From contig NC_087077.1 of assembly GCF_026151205.1 (NCBI RefSeq), positions 10,717,983 through 10,781,982 on the forward strand: a stretch of DNA of 64,000 nt, written 5' to 3'. Positions 36,456 to 46,600 of the stretch are shown here, in pieces (the stretch's first letter is position 1; each line of letters begins with the position of its first letter). The position numbers and the translations under genes were made by a program. Below the pieces are notes generated by a model. It had not been told where the DNA came from, ran no database searches, and saw only the letters and a program-made list of their open reading frames with translations. The DNA is from Bolinopsis microptera (taxonomy: Eukaryota; Ctenophora; Tentaculata; Lobata; Bolinopsidae).

Positions 36456-37479
36456 GTTGAGTTTAGATGTAAACTGAGAAAGTTATAAACAAAATAAACA
36501 GTTGACGTTATCTGGATTCTAGCACCTATTTCATCAATTATCATTACTGTTATTATTTAACCTTAAACTGTGACTGCATTATACAACAAATTAATTTATC
36601 TGATCGAAACTTATGAAACATTTTGAAAGTGACAATTGAATATAATGTGTTTGTAACTTAAATATTTGGAAATTAATCTCGATTACCTTTAAAACAATTT
36701 GTCCAAAATAAGTTATGGAATTATTGCTGTATTCTTAGGATCATACACAAATTACGTAAAACTGCTTAGGGGAGAAGGTATGGATATAATCTGTTAAGTA
36801 GCTTATTGAGAGAGTATAAAATAGCAAAACTCTGGCTGACGTAATATGTGAACGATTAAAGTATAGGAAAATTTATATGATTTATAAATGAGTAATTTTA
36901 ACGACAACTTATAATATTGCCCCAGGATTTAAGAACTGTACAGTTACATAGTTATTAAATTAATTTTATCGTGTACCTAGACCTGCTTTTGATTTCATGC
37001 CGGTTTGACTGATTTAGGCCTTTTAACATATTAAGTGGCAAGTTATATTTTCTGAGTTATAGACCTAAAATAGGGTGATTATTAAACGATGCTTTTTAAT
37101 TCTTGACTGTACTGTTTTTAATTCTTGTTTGTACTTTTTATCAAGTTTTCCTAGGTTTCAACCAAGTTTATACTCAATTTATACCATTCTGCTAGTGATC
37201 TGTTATTTTCGTTCAGTTATGATTTTTAAATGAATATTATAAATATTTAACATTCAAATTTAAGCAAACAATCAGAATATCATTGCTTTTTACATTGTCA
37301 GTAAGAAAGTTGGTGTGTACAGTCTTATTTTAAACACAGTACAACATCACTGCGCTGCTATTAACTGTAATAAAGTTAAATAATACTTACAATGAAAGTA
37401 TGTGTAAGTATTACACATACAGTTATTGTTATATCGTAAGTTACATAGAATGACTGTAGTATTACTTTTAGTCGACACA
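36456..37479. other. TK1-METTL16 intergenic region
   Basis: AT-rich, with AATAAA near 36493. No exon seen. TTACTTTTAG (37462-37471) just before the METTL16 start looks like a splice acceptor. Confidence 0.6.
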
Positions 37480-40172
37480 ATGCATGTGAGGAATGTATTC
37501 AGAACTGCACCTGATTTTAAGGAACTTGGTGAACTCTATCCTGATCTTCAGAGCCACCTCATACAGGTTTGAGATGTAAATACCATCCCAGATAACATTC
37601 CTTAGTTCAGATGCTCCACAACGAGTACTTATTTGAAATTTGAAGTTTGAACCATCAAAAAGTTTGACCAAATTAGTATTGAAATTTGATTATGCAACAA
37701 AAACAATTATGCTAATATGCACAATTGAGACAATTACATAAACCAGGGTTACAAGCTAAAAGCAACTATCATTAAACTCAGCATCCCCTGCAGGTTCGCA
37801 AAGATTACTACACAATAAACTTCAAGGACCCGGAAGCGCTGAACATTCTGACCTGTTCGTTAGCATCTCACTACTTTGACATTACTCTGGATATTCCTTC
37901 TAACAGACTTATACCCACACTTCCACTAAGAATGAACTATCTTCTCTGGATTGAGGATTTGCTGTCTTACCGCACGACTAGTGATAACGTTGTTGGTATA
38001 GACATAGGTTAGTTTCATTTCATTAATTTGTTGGTTGAAAAATGTATATTTTTTGTATTTCAGATTCCGTGATTCTGCAAATTAAGATCTCAACAACCAC
38101 CTTCCCGCTCAACATTTTACTTTTGTAAAACTTATCTACAATATCTAAAAGCTTACCTTCTAATTTTTCAAGTAACCGAACTATAGAATAAACTAGCCTC
38201 TAACTGTGTACACAGTACATTATCAATCCTGAATCCAACTCCTCCATGCAGGTACTGGTGCCTCATCAGTGTACGCTCTACTAGGATACAACAACTTTGG
38301 GTGGACATTTCTAGCAACGGAAACAGACGAAACTTGTTATAAAGCTGCTGTGAACAATGTTCTTATCAACAGTTTACATGATAAGATAGCTGTGAAACAT
38401 GTTAAAAGTGACGGGGACAAGCTTTTAGGAAATCTAGGTTAGTACTGCCACTATCTAAAGTTTTAACTCTCGATTTTTAATTTCTAATATAATACTGACA
38501 TATTTATCAAAGGGATTGTCCAGCACTAATACTCTAGGTTACAATTTAAACAGCATATATTAAACTTGTCACAATAGTCACAGTGGGTAGTCCCAATACA
38601 ATAGTCACAGTGGGTAGTCCCAATACAATAGTCACAGTGGGTAGTCCCAATAGTCCCAATACAATAGTCACAGTGGGTAGTCACAATAGTCCCAATACAA
38701 TAGTCACAGTGGGTAGTCCCAATACAATAGTCACAGTGGGTAGTCCCAATAGTCCCAATACAATAGTCACAGTGGGTAGTCCCAATACAATAGTCACAGT
38801 GGGTAGTCCCAATAGTCCCAATACAATAGTCACAGTGGGTAGTCCCAATAGTCAGAGTAGTCCCAATAGTCTGACCAGGTGTATTTACAGCCTGGCTCTG
38901 CAGGTCCAGACCGACAGTACACCTTCTGTATGTGTAACCCGCCCTTCTTTGAGGACACTGAGAACATGACGGGCTTTGCCAGGTCCCTGAACAGAGCCTC
39001 TCCTAAATCTGTCTGTACTGCTACTCCTGTAGGTGAGTAACTTGAAACAGTACTATTGAAATTTGTATTTCTAACGTCAGTTTACTTTTTTGGTATTTTC
39101 GTCCGAGTGATAAGTCAGCAGCTAGTAGGTACAGGTGAGCAGGTGCTAGCATGAATATTCGCTAAACCAATAACTTCATAACTTGTATTGTTACTGATGT
39201 CTGTAGTGACCACTTATACGTTACCACAGTGACTACTAACCACCTCTCTCTCCACAGAAGTGATAACAGACGGAGGAGAGGAGCAGTTTGTGGGGGACAT
39301 GGTAACAGAGAGTCTCACACTGGGAACACAGGTGTTGTGGTATACCTCCATGTTGGGCAGGAAGACCTCACTCGACCACATTCTGGGCAGGTTGGCTGAG
39401 TGTGGGGTAGCGAGGATTGCTACTACTGAGTTTAAACAGGGTCAGTTATATGTTGTACTGAGATCATCATCCGGCTTTTTTATTAATGCTTGACTCTATT
39501 TAACCAATAAAACAAACTGTACTGCCCATCAAGGCGTTAAATATGAGTTGTCTCCCAGACTTTAAAAAACCCCTAATTTCAGGAAACACTACTCGGTGGG
39601 GAGTAGCCTGGTCTCTTGAGCCTTCAATACCCCCTCTCCTAACACCCAACTCTAAGAAAGTCTCTACAACCTACAGTTTTACCACAGAATGCAGCTCGCC
39701 CCAGAAAGTAATCACACGTTTACAAGCGAGCTTGGCACAGCTGCACGTGCAAGAAGTCACTTGTCCTGGAGAGAAGACTGAGTATTGCACGTGGTTAACC
39801 GCTTGTGAGAACACGTGGTCTCACAGTAGGAGAAAGAGGAGGAAAGGAGGTTCCAAAGAGCCAGCTAAAAGACTTTGCACTGTTGGTAGTAATTCAGATC
39901 AGACATTGACAAAGAGTTTGAAGACTCTCAGTAATGACAATAACAATGTTAACAATGTTAACTATGTTAAAACGGCAGAACAAGCAGAGAATCCGAGCAG
40001 TAAGTCGTATAAACCTTGTCTATTTCACTGTCTGTTGTCCGTTGAGAAAACAGAGAATGGGGTTTCGGTAGATTTAACATGGATATTTGGGTCGGATAAA
40101 GATTCTTTGAATCAGTTTTGCTGTTTTCTAGCTAAATGTATTAGTAATTCTACGAAAGATCCATGTGGATGA
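37480..40172 (+). CDS. METTL16: METTL16-type RNA N6-adenosine methyltransferase, 6 exons, 462 aa
   Basis: METTL16 methylates adenosines in U6 snRNA and in hairpins of MAT2A mRNA, using SAM (family knowledge). Exons: 37480-37566, 37794-38007, 38252-38437, 38904-39032, 39258-39440, 39583-40172. The N terminus MHVRNVF matches the family's RNA-binding start. Then come INFKDPEALNILTCSLA, IPTLPLRMNYLLWIEDL, the SAM motif GIDIGTGASSVYALLG, the catalytic NPPF in FCMCNPPFFED, and TTEFKQGNTTRWGVAWS. The C-terminal exon carries a basic patch (SRRKRRKGG) and a shortened vertebrate-conserved-region-like part. Human METTL16 is 562 aa; the difference is in the tail. An in-frame ATG at 37450 exists, but the acceptor-like TTTTAG between the two and the family alignment favour 37480. 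Confidence 0.9.
38577..38875. repeat. Minisatellite in METTL16 intron 3
   Basis: About nine units built on AATAGTCACAGTGGGTAGTC plus CCAATAC, alternating 27-bp and 36-bp forms (the longer ones repeat AGTCCCAAT). It lies just upstream of the exon 4 acceptor. Confidence 0.9.
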
Positions 40173-40733
40173 GTTTTTAAAGTTAAGCTTTTTTAATTAT
40201 TTATACCCATCAGATTGATGAAAGTTTTAAAAATTTAGATGTATTTTATAATTTATTATCTCAATATTTTTTATCATGTCAGCATCATTTCTTAAACCCT
40301 AAAAATATGTTTACGGGGGAAACACACTTCTGATATGATCATGATATAAATGTCCGTTATGTAAAAGTAGTTCTCTCACTCTTGTTTACGCTAATATAAT
40401 GTAACTTACCCATGTGATAACTATTAACTACCCATGCGATAACTACCCATGAGGTAACTCATGGGTCCTACATTTAGGCTGTGATAAACAGGTAAATAGT
40501 GGTGTACTCCTGCTATCACACTCCAAGCAGTGATGTAACTGCTTAATATTATATGAGGCTTGAAATATTCGTAAAACTACATCATGAGAGCCTGTAAAAC
40601 GCTAAAAGCTGTTTAGTTCAAGATATTACATCATTGCTACGGAAAACTAACCAATGATGCCCCTTACTTTTTTGTCCTTTTTTTACGTAAACCGTTTTAA
40701 CAATTCCACAAACTTTGCAGCAAGAATAGAAAC
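40173..40733. other. METTL16-TIMM10 intergenic region
   Basis: AT-rich, with three short CCCATG(A/C)G(A/G)TAACT-type repeats near 40410-40460. No gene. ACTTTGCAG (40712-40720) before TIMM10 is acceptor-like. Confidence 0.6.
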
Positions 40734-41902
40734 ATGGCATTTCAACCGCGGTTATCTTCTAATCAGCAGAAACAGATGGAACAGTTGGAAATGGACGTTA
40801 TGCAAGACATGTACAACAGGTAAAGCTATTTAATGTTTTCCATTTATTATTATTGTTATAAAACAGGATCTTACCGACAAGAATGATTCTTAAAAATACC
40901 TTAATGCGGTAAACTGTACCCTTGAAAAAGATTTTCCCAACATCTGTTGCATGCAGCTATATCTCTAATTTCGTTCAATTCATGCAAGTTGTCCATTTGC
41001 AAATTTCTACTACTTAAATCACTTCTTAAAACCGATAACTTCCATTTGACTATCTTAATTTTACATTCTACTGGGGTGATCTCTCTTATTTCTCATTTTA
41101 CTAAACTGCAAAATAAGGGTAATGAGCTCCAGTCTGTGTCATGTGATATTGTCTTACCACGGCCGGGTTTAATTACTGATGGCATTTTATTTCCTATTTA
41201 TTTCTTATCCCAGTAGACTGTCATGCCAAAAATGGTTTAGACGATACTGTAAAATAATATGGTATCGTTTTACCAGGGTTTAATTACTGATGTTATCTCT
41301 CGTGTTCAGGTTATCTGAGTCGTGTAGAAACAAGTGTATTAGTAAGAGATATGATGAAGGGGACCTGTCTAAAGCTGAGAGTGTCTGCCTGGACCGGTGT
41401 GCTGCTAAGGTGAGCCCTTCTATCTGTCATCAGTAAATCTGTAAAATTATTCAAGTATTACAGTTAAGTTGGATAGTAGTAGTGCTAATTATAATACTTA
41501 ACTGTTTATTAAGTTATTATTTTAATCCAGCGTGAATTCGAAATATAATTCCATGCTGAATTTCTCAAATTCAAAAATAATTTTTGAAACATTTTTGAGA
41601 AAATGAGAAATCCATGCTGAATTTCTCAGATTCAAAAATAATTTTTGGGACATTTTTGAGTGTTCCCGGCGAAAATTCTCAGATTCAAAATTCTCAAAAT
41701 TACTCATGAACCCCCCCCCCCCCCCCCCCCTAAACTGATAAACTGATAAACTGATAAACTGATATACTGATAAACTGATAAACTGATAAACTGATAAACT
41801 GATAAACTGATAAACTCCTTTCAGTATCTGGAGGTGTACGAGAGAGTCGGAAAGAAGTTAACTGCAATGTACACTGCTCAAATGGCTCCTCCTGAAAAAT
41901 GA
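40734..41902 (+). CDS. TIMM10: Mitochondrial import chaperone Tim10, 3 exons, 87 aa
   Basis: Small Tim protein of the mitochondrial intermembrane space; with Tim9 it escorts hydrophobic precursors to the TIM22 complex (family knowledge). Exons: 40734-40819, 41310-41409, 41825-41902. The twin CX3C signature is complete: CRNKC and CLDRC, 16 residues apart in the expected [13 protein letters not shown] setting. The N-terminal helix [14 protein letters not shown] and the C-terminal helix [15 protein letters not shown] fit Tim10 rather than Tim9, Tim8 or Tim13. Length is as expected (human 90 aa). An AATAAA lies at 42048. Intron 2 is related to PDCD2L intron 1. Confidence 0.93.
41410..41824 (+). 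repeat. TIMM10 intron 2, homologous to PDCD2L intron 1
   Basis: Starts GTGAGCCCTTCTAT, passes AAGTTGGATAGTAGT...TGCTAAT and TCCAGCGTGAATTC, and ends in AAACTGATAAACTC before the acceptor. The same landmarks in the same order make up the PDCD2L intron 42293-42455. An extra block (about 41550-41730) in this copy ends in a 20-nt C-run (41711-41730). Confidence 0.75.
41731..41817. repeat. 10-bp microsatellite TAAACTGATA at the 3' end of TIMM10 intron 2
   Basis: About eight units. The single unit present in the sister intron of PDCD2L suggests that the array grew from the intron's own end. Confidence 0.9.
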
Positions 41903-42219
41903 TCACAACTTTCCTTCCTACCTTTCTAATCATTGATACGCTGGATGTATTGTATTTGTAGATAATGCTTTCTGAAACTTTAATTTATTCTCATTTAAGC
42001 CCCGTGAAATGTTTCTTATTGATCTTCCCCGTATCAATCAGATCTTCAATAAAAACTAACAGAGAAAGTATAAATAACCACCTTATCAATCTATCAGATC
42101 ATGCTAACAATACTGTCTTACTAATTACATGATTTATCATAATATTATAATTAATGTCCCACACTAGCAAAGTTAATTTAACTAATTGTCTGTGCTATAA
42201 TGCTTTATCTACCCCAGTT

Positions 42220-43391
42220 ATGGTACATTTAGGTGTATGTGACGAGCCCGTCTTCTCCTCCTCTGTCCCTAACTTCACAGACAGTCAGCTAGGTGAGCCC
42301 TTTTATAGAATATATAGTTGTTTATGGTTATTTCTTGAAGTTTTATAAATAAGTTGGACAGCAGTGCTGCTAATACCTACCTTTTTATCAATTATTCCAG
42401 CTTGAATTCTAAAGATTTTCATTACTGATGAAATAATAAACTGATAAACTCTTAGGCGGAGTCCCGCACTGGCTGACCTCCACCTCCACTGTACCTGCCT
42501 GTACACTCTGTGGTGCCTCCTCCCACCTGGTAACCCAGCTGTACGCCCCACTCCTAGACTCACCTCACCACCGTGTGTTGTACTTGTTTGGTTGTGGTGA
42601 GGTGGGGTGTCAGAACAAGAGTGGGGCGTGGAGTGTGGTAAGGGAGGTATGTGAGGTGGGGGAGGTTGTGAAGGAGAGTGTGACTGTTGTGAAGGGGAAG
42701 AGTGAGGTGTTCTCTGATGATTGGGGGGTTGATGGTGAGGACTGGGGAGGTGGTGATGGGTGAAGAGATTCTAGGAGCGCTTACTAGTACAACCGAACAA
42801 ATAACTCAGTCTATGAGCCAGCTCCAGGTAAAAGAGTGCAGCTCAGTTGGTCACATAGACCAAAGTTCTGGTGTTTATTTCCCTCCTTTTTATTTGTATG
42901 TCATGGGGGAACCAGAAGCGGATATTGTGAATAAATCAGACCGTAAGAAATATAATGAGTTTGATGAAATGGCTGAGGAAGGTGGAGGAGGAAAAGAAAA
43001 ATATGAAAAATCCGAAGTTAAAGACAAAGAATTTTACAAGTTTTACAAAAAAGTCAAACGATGCCCTGAACAATGCATCAGATATGATCTCGGTGGAAGT
43101 CCTCTTCTCCAACCCCCTGATATCTCCATTCCTAACTGTCCTAAATGTCACTCTCCTCGGCGCTTTGAGTTCCAACTCATGCCAGCTCTAATATCCATCC
43201 TGAACTTCCCTCCAATAAAAGGAGCTGCTAGCTCCAAATCTCTAGATTACAGAACTGTTATAATATACACTTGTCAGAGAGATTGTGTGATCTCAGATAG
43301 TAGTTCAGAGTATATTGTGTGTGTTCCTGAGCCTGATGTGGTGATACCCTCACAGAGAAGTGCAGATGGGAACTCTCAGAGTGGTTCTTAG
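42220..43391 (+). CDS. PDCD2L: PDCD2-like protein, 2 exons, with an apparent one-base frame break
   Basis: PDCD2/PDCD2L proteins act as dedicated chaperone or export adaptors in 40S ribosome maturation (family knowledge). Exons: 42220-42292 and 42456-43391. The N-terminal part has the TYPP-like zinc region: GGVPHWLT, CTLCGASSHLVTQLYAPL, HRVLYLFGCGEVGC. The C-terminal PDCD2_C domain follows: DKEFYKFYKKVKRCPEQCIRYDLGGSPLL, CPKCHSPRRFEFQLMPALISIL, VIIYTCQRDC. Between the halves, near 42740-42765 in a G-rich stretch after EDWGGG, the reading frame shifts by one base; both sides are clearly the same gene, so an indel, sequencing error or recent mutation is likely. The start at 42220 follows a CCCCAG acceptor-like site; an in-frame ATG at 42154 is the alternative. 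Confidence 0.85.
42293..42455 (+). repeat. PDCD2L intron 1, homologous to TIMM10 intron 2
   Basis: GTGAGCCCTTTTAT start, AAGTTGGACAGCAGTGCTGC, TTCCAGCTTGAATTC and AAACTGATAAACTC before the acceptor. This is the compact (163-bp) member of the pair. Confidence 0.75.
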
Positions 43392-43588
43392 AGGATTTAT
43401 TAAAAGTAGGCGGGCTCCTGTCTAAACTATTTTAAAAGCTTGTTTAGAGGGATCTAGATTTGTAAATTATTATGCCTGTTTAGTTACTGATTGTGTATTG
43501 TTTACGGTCCTTTAATTTATTTGAGTCATTTTTAATGAAAACTTCTGGCTATTTTTATTTTGTTGGAACAAAATGAAATCATAAGTTA

Positions 43589-43594
43589 AATAAA
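43589..43594 (+). terminator. PDCD2L poly(A) signal AATAAA
   Basis: AATAAA about 200 nt after the PDCD2L stop and only about 50 nt before the acceptor-like ATGTAG (43641-43646) that precedes the NCAPG start codon. Confidence 0.6.
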
Positions 43595-43667
43595 TTACAT
43601 AAATCGTACGTATTATAGTATCGGGTATTTTATTTTATTTATGTAGTATAATATCCATTGAAGGATC

Positions 43668-46600
43668 ATGGCACCGAAGAGGAAGCAGCCAGCAAAACGT
43701 CGCAGAAAGACGGACAGCACTGAAAAGGTACAAGAGCCACCAGTTAAAGATGATCCCAAGCCAGAAAATAGACTGCTCAGTAAGATGAAGAATATCATGG
43801 ACTCAGTACAGAAGGGATACACTCACCAGGCTAAAAATATAGGTAATTTTATGCAATACTTAGCCAAGGTTTCGAAACGATCCCTTGAAAATTCTAAGAG
43901 ACAGCGAACGCAGTTTGAAAAAAAGGTAATCTGTTCTACACATTGATAGTTTAGAAATTAATTTTAGTCCGGTTCGCTCTTAAAAGTACAATATCTTAGA
44001 GAAACTGTGGGAGCTAAAGCAAGCAACCGAAGAAGGAGACGATATATTCTTCAACAACTTCTGGTACCTCCTCCAACACGCCTGTCTGATATCAGCACGT
44101 GAAGCACCCACTGAACGCGTCATCCAGTTCTGCTGCAAGTTTGCTATCCGCGCTGACTTGGACCGGGAGACGTTCACAGACGCGGAGGTGTCCCAGACGG
44201 GACCGTTCGCTGTGAAACTGTTCAGTACAGCACTGAAGTACCATAATGCTAACAACAAGGCTGTTAGGTTTAGACTGTGTCAGATTGTTAACTCTGTTTT
44301 AACGGCTCTAGGTGGAGGTAGGTGTCGAAATTAATAATCCCTCAAACAATGCAATTAATTAGTTAAATGTTTACTATGTGGTCTTCAAGTCTAATCTGTT
44401 TGAATTTATATGAAATTAACTGCTGTTAAAAGATGTAGAGATACTGTTGCTATTTGATTTAAATATTACTAATTAACCTTTGATAAACGGAAAATCATCA
44501 GAATATAAAAATAGATTTTGGAAGATTTTTGAAGAGGAGCTTTTCTGCCGTCCCCTTGACCAAAATTTCACGAGTTTGACTGAAATTTTGACCAGTGACC
44601 AATCAGTGAGATTTGTGAGAGTGACACAAGTCGCCATCAAGGTACTGGAAGCAGTATATCTGGAGAAAACTTTGGTACAATGAAAATTTTGAATATGTCC
44701 ATTGTCCTACCGGTATAGGTAGGCGGTAGGACATATTCGAATTTTGGTTTTGACTGAATTTTTCTTGAATTTTTTTCGAATTTTTCTTGAATGACCATCT
44801 TACAAGGTCACTGAGGATGGCACAAGACACGATTAAGGTACTCAAAGTTCTATTCCCAAAGAAAGCTTTGATAAACGGAAAATCATCAGAATATAAAAAG
44901 AGAAATTTTTGAAGAGAAGCTTTTCTGACGTCTCCTTGACCGAAATTTCGCGGTTTTAAATGAAATTTTGACCAGTGACCAATCAGTGAGGTCGGTGAGA
45001 GTGACACAAGTCGCCATCAAAGTACTGGCAGTAGTATATCCGGAGAAAACTTTGATGCAATGAAAATTTTGAAAATGTCCTACCGTAAATTCATGGCGCC
45101 AAATTATCACAATTACGCACGGTTCCGATGAACTTCACATTTTTTACGTTTTATAGTTTTACTATCGTTGACTATATTTATAACGGTTTATTTTAAACAG
45201 ATGCGGAGATAGACGAGGATCTGTTTAACCAGATCTACACGTGCATGTTAGAGAGACTAAAAGATAAGGTTCCTGGAGTTAGAGTTCAGGCTGTTAACAC
45301 TCTCAATCGACTTCAGGTACTTTTCATATTGTTTTGCACTTTACATAATGTGTAAGATCATTCCGACCATTGGTTATTGGTAACCGGCATAATTCTTAAC
45401 TGCCTGGCCTTTGACAGCAAATGTTATCAACTGACAACTCGAATTATATGCTTAATTGTACAATGAGTTTAATATGTAATTTAATTCTGGAATGTTATAG
45501 GAAAGATAACAAATATCTCCAGGACCCATCTGACCCAGATTGTCCTGTTATAAAAGGTTATCACACTATAATGAAGACTGACGGAGTGGCTGAAGTAAGA
45601 CGAGCTGCTGTCAAGGTAAAACTTTTTGTTCTACCATGTGCATGCTCCCCTAAAGGGAGGAAGGGAGGCCAGACACAATATCTAGCGTTTGGAACTTCAC
45701 CAGGTCGATTCAGTTATGCTATGTAATGACTATGCATAGATTTAACCTAATTCTCTTTTCCAGGCAATAGCTGTTAACTCAATGTCCCTACTCCCGATAA
45801 TTGAGAGAACACGTGATACAAACCCAGGTGTACGCCGTGCTGCGTACGAGGTACTTGTTGAGAAGATCAGTATCAGAGCTATGAAGATCTCATACCGGAT
45901 GAAGGTTCTAGAATCTGGATTACGTAAGAAATAATTTCAACTCAGAGATTTTATTTTTGAACTCCATTTGGGTGAAGAGATGAGTTCTTAAGCCAAAGAC
46001 ATTAAATCCGTATTAATCTTTATTTTTAAACCAAGTTCAACACCGACCTTATGAACAAAATTGTGTAACTTTCAAATTAAAATTACTTTCACGTGTTAAA
46101 ATTACGCTGTTGTATTGGTGATTATGTATTTTTTGGTGTTCAACATAAGATAAGGAACCACCTTATCTTGAGATGTTAAAACAGCACCTCACCCAACACA
46201 AACCAGGTGACCGTAGTGCAGCTGTAAAGGAGGCCTGTATCTCCCTCATTAAAAAGTGGGTATCCTACTACAACAACGACATTATCAAGCTCCTCAAAGC
46301 TCTAGATGTGGAGGGTAAAGTGGATCTGTGTGGGGAGGTGGTCACTGAGATACTGAACCATGTTCATATTGATTCAGCTAGCGAGTGTTTACTTAGTAGG
46401 ATTGAAAATAAAGGTGCGGTTTAATTTGAGGGTTAACATTTTTCGTGCATTTAAGTGTAACTTATTTAGATCATCGTATCTCTTATATGTTTTTAACCCA
46501 ACTCCACTCAGTAACTTATTTAGGTTTATTTCAGAAATATGAACACCAAATACTTAATTCTTTATTCGTCCCCTTACCCCCTTAGACTGTTTCCTATTCT

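Noticed and set aside
37450-37479. Upstream in-frame start for METTL16 at 37450
   Set aside because: The family starts at the MHxRN block; the extra residues (MTVVLLLVDT) contain the acceptor-like tract and lack family support.
41711-41730. C-run in TIMM10 intron 2 as a fourth G-tract element
   Set aside because: Only one side has the tract and no target duplication was found, so it is not called as an element.
45421-45726. 101-codon frame over NCAPG exon 4 starting at 45421
   Set aside because: The exon proper begins at 45523 after CTCCAG, which keeps phase with exon 3 and matches the CAP-G alignment (NRLQ-DPSDPDCP).
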